A stretch of 23,886 nt of DNA from NCBI GenBank assembly GCA_900544245.1, contig UQUH01000022.1:1-23886 (forward strand). Direction: 5' to 3'. The notes below the pieces were generated by a model, which was not told where the DNA came from, did not search any database, and worked only from the letters and a program-made list of their open reading frames with translations. The position numbers and the translations under genes are program-made. The first letter of the stretch is position 1. The number at the start of each line of letters is the position of its first letter. The DNA is from an uncultured Coriobacteriaceae bacterium (GTDB lineage Bacteria; Actinomycetota; Coriobacteriia; Coriobacteriales; QAMH01). Shown in pieces: positions 13,863-21,317 of this stretch.

Positions 13863-14332
13863 AGTGTTACTCCTTTTCCTCAATTACCTTTTGGGAAAAC
13901 TTGAAGCCCTCTTACGCACCTAAAGCCAGATTTAAACTCTTGGCGCATATATGTGGTGTGATTTGCAAAGAATCCCACTTCACACTCACTCCGCATAACC
14001 AACAATACGAGCCTACTTCTCGTCTCCAAGAATTCGACGAACTGGTAAATCAGCTCAAGCGGTCCTTGGGTTGGATTTCAGAGGGTAATGCCTCTAGTCA
14101 ACCCTCCCTTCACGAATGTGATTGGGTAATGTGTGCTAGGGCGCTGTTGTTTTCGATGGTGTCTGGGGCATCGGAAACGCTGGTGACCTAACGCTCCAAA
14201 ATAATACCAGCAATCGTATAAAAAGCCTGAACGAATGGCGAGAAACTATATCCTATTTAGAGAATAATAATGACTCTGGTATGACCCCATACCAAAAAGA
14301 TGATTTTTGCCCGGTACCGGCGGTTTCTTTGG
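13863..14332. other. 470-bp intergenic region upstream of the molybdoenzyme operon
   Basis: No convincing gene is present. A 96-codon plus-strand frame (13901-14191) begins with TTG without a ribosome site and matches nothing I know. On the minus strand, TTGGAG (14029-14024) and TATTGT (14007-14002), 16 bp apart, are a candidate promoter for the operon, leaving a leader of about 130 nt. An imperfect hairpin lies at 14068-14104 (GGGTTG...AGAGG-GTAATG-CCTCT...CAACCC). The sequence is AT-richer than the genes around it. Confidence 0.5.
14277..14294. terminator. Short hairpin downstream of nth
   Basis: TGGTATG-ACCC-CATACCA is a perfect seven-bp stem about 40 bp beyond the nth stop. On the minus strand it is preceded by a run of T rather than followed by one; on the plus strand it is followed by AAAAAG. 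Direction and function are unclear. Confidence 0.35.
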
Positions 14333-14989
14333 CTAGTCCAGATTTTGCCGCGTGGGGCACAGGTCAACGCAGGGGCAGTCCGCACAGTGGGGCTTGCGGG
14401 CGATGCAATATTCCCTGCCAAAGCGTATCCACTGGCTGTTGACGTTCTTCCATAGCTCCTTCGGCAACAGGGAGAGCAGATCCTGCTCAACCTCGCCGGG
14501 GGTCTTCTTGGCGGAAAACTTCAGTCGATGCGCGATGCGAAACACGTGCGTGTCGACGGCAATGCCCTCGACCTTGTCAAAGCATTCGTTCATAACGATG
14601 TTGGCGGTCTTGCGCCCCACGCCGGGGAGCTTCTGGAGCTCCTCCATGCTCTGAGGCACCTCGCCGCCGAAATCGGACATGATCATGCGTGCGCAGTTCA
14701 CGCAGTTGCGCGCCTTGTTGTGGTGAAATCCGATGGTCCAGATGACCTTCTCGACCTCGTTTACGTCAGCCTGGGCCATTTTGCCGGGCGTGCCCCAACG
14801 CGCGAACAGCTCGGGAGTGACTTTGTTCACGTTAGCGTCCGTGGTCTGCGCGGATAGGGCGACGGCCACGACGCACTGGAAGGGGTCGGAGAAATCGAGC
14901 GCAGGTGTGGGCTGCGGGTAGAGCTCGTCCATGCGCGCGCAAAACTCGATGGCACGTTCGCGTTTTTTGACCTTGGATTCGCGTGGCAT
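14333..14989 (-). CDS. nth: Endonuclease III (DNA glycosylase/AP lyase)
   Basis: A 218-residue base-excision repair enzyme that removes oxidised pyrimidines and cleaves the abasic site. The helix-hairpin-helix LPGVGRKTAN (121-130) carries the catalytic Lys127, and DTHVFR holds the catalytic Asp146. The C-terminal [4Fe-4S] loop is complete: C195-x6-C202-x2-C205-x5-C211. LSAQTTDANVNK (45-56) is the usual substrate-pocket motif. ATG at 14989 has AAGGAGA. It follows the polysaccharide glycosyltransferase gene in the same direction but a strong terminator (15012-15042) lies between, so it is probably expressed separately or by read-through. No promoter is obvious in the short gap. Confidence 0.97.
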   Translation of the reverse strand: MPRESKVKKRERAIEFCARMDELYPQPTPALDFSDPFQCVVAVALSAQTTDANVNKVTPELFARWGTPGKMAQADVNEVEKVIWTIGFHHNKARNCVNCARMIMSDFGGEVPQSMEELQKLPGVGRKTANIVMNECFDKVEGIAVDTHVFRIAHRLKFSAKKTPGEVEQDLLSLLPKELWKNVNSQWIRFGREYCIARKPHCADCPCVDLCPTRQNLD

Positions 14990-15011
14990 GATGAATCTCC
15001 TTAGTGGCGAA

Positions 15012-15042
15012 ATGAGAAATTTGCCCGAAGCAAATTTCTCAT
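15012..15042 (-). terminator. Terminator after the GT2 glycosyltransferase
   Basis: A perfect 13-bp stem (ATGAGAAATTTGC with GCAAATTTCTCAT) with a five-base loop reading TTCGG on the minus strand, followed there by TTTCG. It starts five bases after the GT2 stop codon. Confidence 0.8.
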
Positions 15043-15046
15043 CATA

Positions 15047-15913
15047 TTAGTCAAGCGTGATGCCAGGCGGCAGCGTCGCCGGATCGATGGGCTCGGCGTC
15101 CTTCTTGGCAAAGGCATCCGTCGCCGGCATGAAGATGAACTTGTAGAGCGAGGGCCTTTCGTAGAAGCGTTCGAAAAGCGCGAGATCGCGGTAAAGACGC
15201 AAATACGGCAGGTACGTGTTCCACTTCATCTTGACGACCCCCACGGGGTTTAGGCCCTGATGCACGAGACTGCCGGCATTGTCGACATAGTAATAGAGAG
15301 CGCGATCGAGCAATGCGATACGGTCGACCAGACGCACGTAGTCGAGGATGAAGACGTGGTCTTCGCCGAACTGCATGCGCGTATCGAACCGCATGGCATG
15401 CTCCTCGATGATGCTCCGCTTGAAGACCTTGTTCCACAGGGAGGTGTAGTAGAAGTTGGAAGGCCGATGCGCCATGAACGTGGCATATCTCTCGCGCGAG
15501 ATAAGGCCAACCGCCGGGCCGTGCTTGTATGACATCACGTCGCCCTGGACACGGTAGAAATCGCAAACGACCAAATCGCACGAGGGGCTCGTGGCCGCCT
15601 GCATGAACGCCTCGATCGCATCGGGCTCGATCCAGTCATCGGCGTCGACGAAGTACACCCAGCTCCCCGTCGCGACGTCAAGCCCGATGTTGCGCGAGTC
15701 GGACACGCCGGTATTGGGCTTGCAGATGAGATGGATGCGGGAGTCGACGGCAACATGCTCTTCGGCTATGGCCGCACCGCGGTCGGTGCTACCGTCATCG
15801 ATGAGAATGACCTCGATATCACGATAGGTCTGGTCGAGAATACCGCGAATGGAGCGCTCGAGCGTGCGCTCGGCGTTGTAGAAGGACAGTATGACGCTGA
15901 CCTTTTGGCTCAC
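15047..15913 (-). CDS. Family 2 glycosyltransferase
   Basis: A 288-residue GT-A fold transferase. Residues 5-100 hold the nucleotide-sugar domain: VSVILSFYNAERTLERSI, the VILIDDGSTD motif (35-44), NTGVSDSRNIGL and the metal-binding DAD at 90-92 (VYFVDADDW). The probable acceptor-side catalytic residues are E184/D185 in MQFGEDHVF. There is no membrane span, so it works at the cytoplasmic face on a lipid-linked acceptor. Donor and acceptor are unknown; with UDP-galactopyranose mutase two genes upstream, UDP-galactofuranose is a candidate donor. It starts with GTG overlapping the tadA stop (GTGA), a tight translational coupling, and is the last gene of the glf-tadA-GT2 unit. Confidence 0.93.
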   Translation of the reverse strand: MSQKVSVILSFYNAERTLERSIRGILDQTYRDIEVILIDDGSTDRGAAIAEEHVAVDSRIHLICKPNTGVSDSRNIGLDVATGSWVYFVDADDWIEPDAIEAFMQAATSPSCDLVVCDFYRVQGDVMSYKHGPAVGLISRERYATFMAHRPSNFYYTSLWNKVFKRSIIEEHAMRFDTRMQFGEDHVFILDYVRLVDRIALLDRALYYYVDNAGSLVHQGLNPVGVVKMKWNTYLPYLRLYRDLALFERFYERPSLYKFIFMPATDAFAKKDAEPIDPATLPPGITLD

Positions 15914-16377
15914 TTCTTCTCCCTAAGCCGCGCGAAGAACTCGCTCAGCAGCGCGGCGCATTCGCTTTCGAGGACGCCTGATACTACCGCGAAGCGATGA
16001 TTCAAGCGAGTATCGTCATGTATTTGATACAAAGTCCCCAAAGCGCCTCCCTTGGAATCGCTCGCACCGTACACGCAACGGTCAATGCGCGATTGCTGCA
16101 TGAGGCCGGCACACATGAGGCAAGGCTCGAGCGTCACGTATACCGTGCAACCGGAAAGCCGCCAGCGGTCAAGCTCACGCGCGGCCTGCTTGAGTGCGAT
16201 AAACTCCGCATGCCCTGCCGGGTCATGATCGACCTCTCGACGGTTATGCCCCCGGGCAATGACTTCGCCATCGTAGGTGACGACAGCCCCGATGGGTACC
16301 TCACCGAGTGATTCGGCCTCGTGTGCCTGCTCGATGGCAAGCCGCATGAAACGAATGTCGTCTTCTTGCGTCGTCAT
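15910..16377 (-). CDS. tadA: tRNA(adenosine-34) deaminase
   Basis: A 155-residue zinc-dependent cytidine/deoxycytidylate deaminase-fold enzyme that converts adenosine 34 to inosine in tRNA-Arg(ACG). The active site is intact: HAE with zinc-binding His56 and catalytic Glu58, and PCLMC with C86 and C89. GEVPIGAVV (25-33) and ASDSKGGALGTLYQIHDD are typical of TadA. ATG at 16377 gives the family N-terminus; the longer frame is rejected because it runs into the glf gene. It lies 7 bp after the glf stop and overlaps the GT2 start by 4 bp, so an essential tRNA-modifying gene is embedded in a polysaccharide operon. No good ribosome site of its own is seen. Confidence 0.96.
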   Translation of the reverse strand: MTTQEDDIRFMRLAIEQAHEAESLGEVPIGAVVTYDGEVIARGHNRREVDHDPAGHAEFIALKQAARELDRWRLSGCTVYVTLEPCLMCAGLMQQSRIDRCVYGASDSKGGALGTLYQIHDDTRLNHRFAVVSGVLESECAALLSEFFARLREKK

Positions 16378-16384
16378 GGGCGCG

Positions 16385-17530
16385 CTAGCCAAGCTCCGCC
16401 TCGCACAAGTCAAGTGCTGCGGCAATGCATGGCGCCATGTCGTAATACTTGTAAGCGCCCAGACGACCCGCGAAGACCACGCGATCCTCCTTGCGCGCAA
16501 GCTCGGCGTATTGCTCGTACAGCGCGTTGTTCTTCTCGTCGTTCAGCGGATAGTACGGCTCCCCCCCCCGCGTTCCGCCGATCTACTGCGGTTTCCAGTC
16601 GGCCGGGTACTCGCGCGTGATCACGGTATCGGGTAGAAGGCCGCCGTTCTCGTCCTTCATGAACTCGAAGTGTTTGTGCTCAATGATGCGCGTGAAGGGC
16701 TCGTCATGGCTCGTGTAGTTGACCACGGCGTTGCCCTGCCAGTTCTGCTCCCCTTCGAGCAGCTCGCTCTCGAAACGCAGGCTGCGATACTCGAGCGTAC
16801 CGAGCTCGTAGTCGTAGAACTCGTCGATGGGCCCGCAGTAGATGACGCGGTCGGCGATGTCCGGCTCGACCGCGACGAGCTCCTTGTAATCGCAATTCAG
16901 GCGCACGTCCGTGCCCTCGAGCATGCGTTCGACCATCTTGGTGTAACCGCCAATGGGAATGCCCTGGTAACGATCGTTGAAGTAGTTGTTGTCGAAGACG
17001 AGGCGGACGGGCAGACGCTTGATGATGAAGGCGGGCAGGTCCTTGCAATCACGCCCCCACTGCTTCTCGGTGTATTCCTTCACGAGCTTCTCGAAGATGT
17101 CGCGGCCCACGAGCGAGAGCGCCTGCTCCTCGAGATTCGCCGGCTCGCCGATATGCTCGGCGGCGACCTGCTCGTCGATTTTCGCCCGTGCCTCGGCTGG
17201 CGTCGACACGCCCCACATCTTCGAGAAGGTGTTCATGTTGAAGGGGAGGTTATACAACTCGCCGTGGTAATTCGCGACGGGGGCATTGACGTAGCTGTTG
17301 AACTCCGCGAACTGGTTTACGTAATCCCAGACGCGCTTATCGGAGGTGTGAAAGATATGTGCCCCGTACTCATGCACGTTGATTCCGTTGACCTTGCGCG
17401 TGTACACGTTTCCGGCAATATGGTCGCGCCTGTCGATAACGAGGCAGGTCTTGCCAGCCCTACGCGCCTCGTGCGCGAAGACGGCGCCCGTGAGACCTGC
17501 ACCGACAACCAAATAATCATAATGAGCCAT
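16385..17530 (-). pseudogene. glf: UDP-galactopyranose mutase with in-frame stop near the C-terminus
   Basis: The flavoenzyme interconverting UDP-galactopyranose and UDP-galactofuranose. ATG at 17530 gives MAHYDYLVVGAGLTGAVFAHE with the FAD-binding Rossmann loop; GNVYTRKVNGINVHEYGAHIFHT, EKQWGRDCKDLPAF and IPIGGYTKMVERML are family hallmarks. After 315 codons (EYPADWKP-Q) a TAG appears at 16585-16583. The same frame then continues open for 65 codons through a G9 tract into EPYYPLNDEKNNALYEQYAE and GRLGAYKYYDMAP, the expected C-terminus, ending at TAG 16387-16385. Without about eight extra codons the protein would be about 373 residues, the normal length. So an insert of roughly 24 nt interrupts an otherwise intact gene. 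It may be a real mutation or a sequencing artefact. A truncated product would lack the C-terminal FAD-domain segment. Confidence 0.9.
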
Positions 17531-17575
17531 GATCAGTTCCCTCCCGAGAATACGTGCGCACAAGCATAGCGTAGA

Positions 17576-17989
17576 TTATCTTCGGCGTCCGTCATGATCC
17601 TCGAGGAACACCTTGCGTGTGACAAAGTTGAAGATCATGACGATGAACGTGGCCGCGAGCTTTCCGACCCACGCGAGCCACGCGAGCAAATCGACGCACA
17701 TCCATAGCACGAGCTGGTTGACGCCAAGGCCGACGACGCTCAGCACGAAGAAGATGACGAATTGCTGCGATCGCGTCTGGCCGCGCTTGCCCGCGAACAC
17801 GTACCGCATGCTCGCCGCAAAGTTGAAGATGGTCGAAATGACAAACGAGATCGCGGAGGCGATGAGGTAGTTGATTCCGAAGACATAGGTCATCAGCAGG
17901 AAGAGCCCGTAGTCGATGCAAAAGGCGATGACGCCGACGATGCCGAACTTGGCGAACTGGACGGTAAGCTCTCTCAGATAGGTATTCAT
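17576..17989 (-). CDS. GtrA-family membrane protein
   Basis: A 137-residue protein with four predicted transmembrane segments (about 14-34, 40-60, 75-97 and 103-125) and the GtrA pattern: FAKFGIVGVIAFCIDYGLFLL near the start, SFVISTIFNFAASMRYVF in the middle, and a basic tail after FIVMIFNFVTRKVF. GtrA proteins take part in moving lipid-linked sugars across the membrane or supporting the glycosyltransferases that use them. Its place beside glf, two glycosyltransferases and a Wzm/Wzt exporter fits a cell-wall polysaccharide role. The ATG at 17989 has no ribosome site, and a -10 box lies only eight bases upstream, so its message appears leaderless. glf follows 45 bp downstream in the same direction. 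Confidence 0.93.
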   Translation of the reverse strand: MNTYLRELTVQFAKFGIVGVIAFCIDYGLFLLMTYVFGINYLIASAISFVISTIFNFAASMRYVFAGKRGQTRSQQFVIFFVLSVVGLGVNQLVLWMCVDLLAWLAWVGKLAATFIVMIFNFVTRKVFLEDHDGRRR

Positions 17990-17997
17990 GGATATAT

Positions 17998-18025
17998 ATT
18001 GTATCGAGTTTCAATAAAAGGTCAG
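17998..18025 (-). promoter_or_regulatory. Promoter giving an apparently leaderless gtrA-like transcript
   Basis: On the minus strand CTGACC (18025-18020) and TACAAT (18003-17998) are 16 bp apart. The -10 box ends eight bases before the ATG at 17989, leaving essentially no leader. It overlaps the divergent promoter of the GT4 gene. Confidence 0.5.
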
Positions 18026-18038
18026 GCTGGAATAGAAT
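18010..18038 (+). promoter_or_regulatory. Promoter of the GT4 glycosyltransferase
   Basis: TTCAAT (18010-18015) and TAGAAT (18033-18038) are 17 bp apart, predicting a leader of about 57 nt that carries AAGGAG before the GTG at 18102. Confidence 0.5.
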
Positions 18039-18101
18039 ACGTCTATCGACGACCGGCTGGCATAGGAGAGGTGCCGCAAATTCGCGAGTTAAGGAGTGTC
18101 T

Positions 18102-19340
18102 GTGCGTAACGCCAGAATCGCCGTGATAACCCAGGCCGTAAAGCTTGCCGACGAGGCGGCTGGTCTCAATCGCACATCCTACATCGCCGAGCTCCTCGCG
18201 CGAGAGGGCCATGACGTCGACTTGCTCACCTCGACGTTTCAGCATTGGGAAAAGCGCCGCCGCGACATCGCGAATCCCAAGTACCACGAGCTTCCCTACG
18301 ATGTCATCTTCATCGAGGAGCCCGGATACAGTTCGAACATCAATCCGATTCGCATATACAGCCAGAACGTCTTCGCCAAGAACCTGAATACCTATCTCGA
18401 GCGCTATGGTGCGGATTACGACCTCATCTGGTGCCAGATTCCACCCAACAACATTGCCGCCACCGCGGGGATGTTCGCGCGCAAGATTGACGTACCGTTC
18501 ATCGTCGACATCAACGACCTGTGGCCGGAGGCCATGAAGATGGTCGTGGACATTCCCGTCCTCACCGACTTCGCCTTCAGCGATTTCGTGCGCGACGCCG
18601 CAATCGCGTACGCGAGCGCAACGGCGGTCGTGGGGACATCCGACGAATACGCACGTCGATGCATGCAGGACATACCGCACCGCACCGTGTACGTGGGCGT
18701 CGACGTCGAGCGCTTCGACGACGGCGTGAAGGAGCATGGCCCCGCAATCGAGAAGAACGGAGACGACTTCTGGGTAACCTATGCGGGGTCGCTAGCGAAG
18801 AGCTACGATATCGAAACGCTCATCCGCGCGTGCCAGCACGCGGCCCCCATCGTCCGAGAAGAACTCGGGATGCAACTGCGGCTGCAGATACTGGGCGACG
18901 GTCCGGCCCGGCAGCGTCTGGAAAGCGTCGCGGCGCGCGTCCCGGAGCTCGTCACCTTCAACGGCTACGTCGATTACCGGATCATGGCCGCCTACCTCGC
19001 CAAGAGTGACATCCTCGTGAACTCACTCATCAAGGGGGCGCCCCAGTCGATCGTCTCCAAGATCGCGGACTACCTCTGCGCGGGAAAGCCCATCGTCAAT
19101 ACGGGCGAAAGCGAGGAGTTCAGGGACAAGTGCACGCACGACGGCTTTGGCGTGAACGTCGAACCCGAAAACGCGATCGAACTTGCCGGCGCGATCGTCG
19201 CGCTCGCGCATGACGACGCATTGCGAGAGCAGATGGGCGCACGGGGGCGGGCAATCGCCGAGGAGCAGTTCAACAGGCCCATCGCCTACCGGGAGATCGT
19301 GGAGCTGGTGAACGAACAGCTATCTTGTCAGATGCCCTGA
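18102..19340 (+). CDS. Family 4 glycosyltransferase
   Basis: A 412-residue GT-B fold retaining glycosyltransferase. The N-terminal half (RIAVITQAVKLADEAAGLNRTSYIAELLAREGHDVDLLTS) binds the acceptor; the C-terminal half binds the nucleotide sugar, with VTYAGSLAKSYDIETLI, LRLQILGDGPARQRLE, and the catalytic stretch SIVSKIADYLCAGKPIVNTGESEEF. Two in-frame GTG codons occur at 18096 and 18102. The AAGGAG site (18091-18096) overlaps the first, so the second is chosen. The protein is soluble and works at the inner membrane face. It is divergent from the GtrA-like gene and its last 13 bp overlap the end of the convergent wzt gene. It resembles WbuB/PelF-like surface polysaccharide transferases; the sugar is unknown. 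Confidence 0.93.
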   Translation: MRNARIAVITQAVKLADEAAGLNRTSYIAELLAREGHDVDLLTSTFQHWEKRRRDIANPKYHELPYDVIFIEEPGYSSNINPIRIYSQNVFAKNLNTYLERYGADYDLIWCQIPPNNIAATAGMFARKIDVPFIVDINDLWPEAMKMVVDIPVLTDFAFSDFVRDAAIAYASATAVVGTSDEYARRCMQDIPHRTVYVGVDVERFDDGVKEHGPAIEKNGDDFWVTYAGSLAKSYDIETLIRACQHAAPIVREELGMQLRLQILGDGPARQRLESVAARVPELVTFNGYVDYRIMAAYLAKSDILVNSLIKGAPQSIVSKIADYLCAGKPIVNTGESEEFRDKCTHDGFGVNVEPENAIELAGAIVALAHDDALREQMGARGRAIAEEQFNRPIAYREIVELVNEQLSCQMP

Positions 19341-20119
19341 CGATAGGCTTCGCAAACCTCGAGAACGTCACCTTGCATGCGAGCGACACCCTTCTCGATC
19401 CACAGGGCGCGCTCGCACACGCGCTCGACCTGCTCGATGGAATGCGAGACAAAGAGCAGCGTCGTGCCGCGGGCGACCAGCTCCTTGATGCGGTTCTCGC
19501 ACTTCTCCTGGAAACGGAAGTCGCCAACCGAGAGGGCCTCGTCGACGACAAGTATGTCCGGCGTGGTGACCGTCGCGATGGCAAACGCAATACGGGCGAC
19601 CATGCCCGACGAATAGTTCTTGATGGGCATGTCCTGAAAATCGCGAATCTCCGCGAAGTCGATGATGCGGTCGTAATTGTCGTTGATGAACTTCTTGCTG
19701 TAACCGAGCAACGCGCCGTTGAGGTACACGTTCTCGCGTGCCGTGAGCTCCGGGTCGAAACCGGCGCCGAGCTCGATGATGGGGGCGATGGTGCCATCGA
19801 CCGTGACCGTGCCATGGGAGGGCTCGAGCACGCCGGCCACGAGCTTGAGGAGCGTGGACTTTCCCGATCCGTTGGACCCCACGACGCCATACACCTCACC
19901 GCGGCGAATGGTGAACGAAACGTCCTTGAGGGCCTTGAACTCCTCGAAGAACAGCTGACGACGCATCAGCTTGATGAAATACTCCTTGAGATTGTTGAGC
20001 TGCTCGCTCGCGATGTTGAAGATCATGTCGACGTGATCGAAGACGATGATGGGCTCATCGCTCGCGGCTCCCGGGTCCTTCTCGACCCACGCGGTCTTCT
20101 TCTGCATCTCCTCGGCCAT
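19328..20119 (-). CDS. ABC transporter ATPase for surface polysaccharide export (Wzt-like)
   Basis: A 263-residue ATP-binding subunit. It has Walker A GSNGSGKST (81-89), the Q-loop-region ELGAGFDPELTARENVYLNG typical of polysaccharide and teichoic acid exporters, signature YSSGM (169-173), Walker B ILVVDE (189-194) followed by ALSVGD, and H-loop SHS. About 25 extra residues precede the domain. It lacks the C-terminal carbohydrate-binding domain of long Wzt proteins, so chain-end recognition is not built in. ATG at 20119 has AGGAG and is 9 bp after the permease stop, so the two form one transporter. The gene end overlaps the convergent GT4 gene by 13 bp. Confidence 0.95.
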   Translation of the reverse strand: MAEEMQKKTAWVEKDPGAASDEPIIVFDHVDMIFNIASEQLNNLKEYFIKLMRRQLFFEEFKALKDVSFTIRRGEVYGVVGSNGSGKSTLLKLVAGVLEPSHGTVTVDGTIAPIIELGAGFDPELTARENVYLNGALLGYSKKFINDNYDRIIDFAEIRDFQDMPIKNYSSGMVARIAFAIATVTTPDILVVDEALSVGDFRFQEKCENRIKELVARGTTLLFVSHSIEQVERVCERALWIEKGVARMQGDVLEVCEAYRQGI

Positions 20120-20128
20120 GGGACGCTC

Positions 20129-20923
20129 CTACACGTAGAGGATGAACTTCTTCTCGGTCTTGCGAAAGACCAGAAGGCCGACGATGAAGGTGACAAGCGC
20201 CATGCCCAGGCAGATGAGGTGCTCCATGCCGCCGGGAACGGTGCCGTACATCATGATGTCACGGAAGTAGGTCACGTAATGGTACATGGGATTGAATTGC
20301 ATGACCTGCTGCATCCACGGTTCGAGAAGGTCCATCGGATAGAACAGCGGCGTCGCGTACGTCCAGGCCGTGATGAAGACCTCCCAGAAATGAAAGACGT
20401 CATGGAAGAACACGCCGAGGGCCGCGAGCAGCAGGCTAAGCCCGGTGCTGAACAGCATGACGAAGATGATCAGCACGGGAAGCAGGATGATCTGCCAGGA
20501 TGGGAAAACCTGAAGATAGATCATGACGCAGACGGCCGCAATGAGCGAGAAGGCGAAGTTCACCAAGGCGAAGAGGACCTTCTCCACGGGGAAGATGGCC
20601 TTCTCAATGCGAATCTTCTTGATGAGCGACGAGGAATCGACGATGGACTTCATCGCCGTGGTCGTCGCCGTGCTCATGAGACCGAAGAGGATGTTGCCCA
20701 GGATAAGATACAGCGGAAAGTGCTCGATGTTGAACTTGAACATGTACGAGAACACCGCGGTCATGACGACCATCATGAGCAGCGGGTTGAGCACCGACCA
20801 CACGACGCCCAGGACGCTGCGACGGTACTTGATCTTGAAGTCCTTGGACACGAGCGCGGTGAGCACGCCCCAGTTCTTCTTGAGCTCGCTGCGCGTTATA
20901 TCGCCTTGTTCGCCTGTTGCCAT
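20129..20923 (-). CDS. ABC-2 type polysaccharide export permease (Wzm-like)
   Basis: A 264-residue membrane protein with six hydrophobic segments. The N-terminal amphipathic stretch LVSKDFKIKYRRSVLGVVWSVLNPLLMM is the classic start of Wzm/TagG permeases; FHFWEVFITAWTYATPLFYPMDLLEPW is the conserved loop near the end. It would form the channel moving a lipid-linked glycan across the membrane, powered by the adjacent ATPase. ATG at 20923 is supported by family length although no strong ribosome site is visible. It follows an ACT-domain gene by 17 bp, so all three may be one transcript. Confidence 0.95.
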   Translation of the reverse strand: MATGEQGDITRSELKKNWGVLTALVSKDFKIKYRRSVLGVVWSVLNPLLMMVVMTAVFSYMFKFNIEHFPLYLILGNILFGLMSTATTTAMKSIVDSSSLIKKIRIEKAIFPVEKVLFALVNFAFSLIAAVCVMIYLQVFPSWQIILLPVLIIFVMLFSTGLSLLLAALGVFFHDVFHFWEVFITAWTYATPLFYPMDLLEPWMQQVMQFNPMYHYVTYFRDIMMYGTVPGGMEHLICLGMALVTFIVGLLVFRKTEKKFILYV

Positions 20924-20940
20924 ATTCGGAAAGCCCGTGC

Positions 20941-21219
20941 CTAGACGTTGTACATGAACTCGAACACGTCTTCGCGCTGGATGACGACCTGCAGGTTAAG
21001 CGTCTCTCCATCGCGTGCAAGGCGCTCTTGCACCTCATTGAACGTTGCGACATCCTCGTCAAGCGTGACGAGCATGGTCATCGAGAAGATGTCATTGAGG
21101 ACGTTTTGCTGGATGTCATCGATATTGGCGCCGCAATCGGCAAGCGTCGTGGCGATGGTCGCAACGATGCGGCTGCGGTCCTTGCCCAAAACGGTCACGA
21201 CGGTTCTCGTTGGAGTCAT
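20941..21219 (-). CDS. ACT-domain regulatory protein (UPF0237-like)
   Basis: A 92-residue single ACT domain: TPTRTVVTVLGKDRSRIVATIATTLADCGANIDDIQQNVLNDIFSMTMLVTLDE. The beta-alpha-beta-beta-alpha-beta order and the GKDR/GANI turns match the small stand-alone ACT family related to glycine cleavage repressor GcvR. These bind amino acids at dimer interfaces and modulate partner proteins; the ligand is unknown. ATG at 21219 with AAGGGAA gives the family N-terminus and excludes the longer frame. It lies 17 bp before the wzm-like gene and about 98 bp after the histidine kinase stop, so it probably begins the transcript containing the exporter. Confidence 0.9.
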   Translation of the reverse strand: MTPTRTVVTVLGKDRSRIVATIATTLADCGANIDDIQQNVLNDIFSMTMLVTLDEDVATFNEVQERLARDGETLNLQVVIQREDVFEFMYNV

Positions 21220-21317
21220 CTTGTTCCCTTCAGATTTGCGTAGAGCACATGGTACCGCAAATGCCGCCATGTACCAGCGACGCTTTCGCATGCGGGAACG
21301 CCGTGCATCCGAAAGGG

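Noticed and set aside
11565..13904. A 779-codon open frame on the plus strand opposite the molybdoenzyme gene
   Set aside because: It is the antisense shadow of a long GC-rich, strongly codon-biased gene; it has no family motifs and no ribosome site.
13901..14191. A 96-codon plus-strand frame in the long intergenic region
   Set aside because: TTG start without a ribosome site, AT-rich non-biased codons and no recognised motif. Treated as non-coding.
16560..16570. Phase variation of glf by slippage in the G9 tract
   Set aside because: The TAG lies before the tract in the reading direction, and the frame after the tract is already correct, so slippage could neither cause nor cure the truncation.
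19325..20944. A 539-codon plus-strand frame opposite the Wzt/Wzm genes
   Set aside because: Its His/Asp/Glu-rich low-complexity product is typical of a reverse-strand shadow of GC-rich transporter genes, which themselves are unmistakable.
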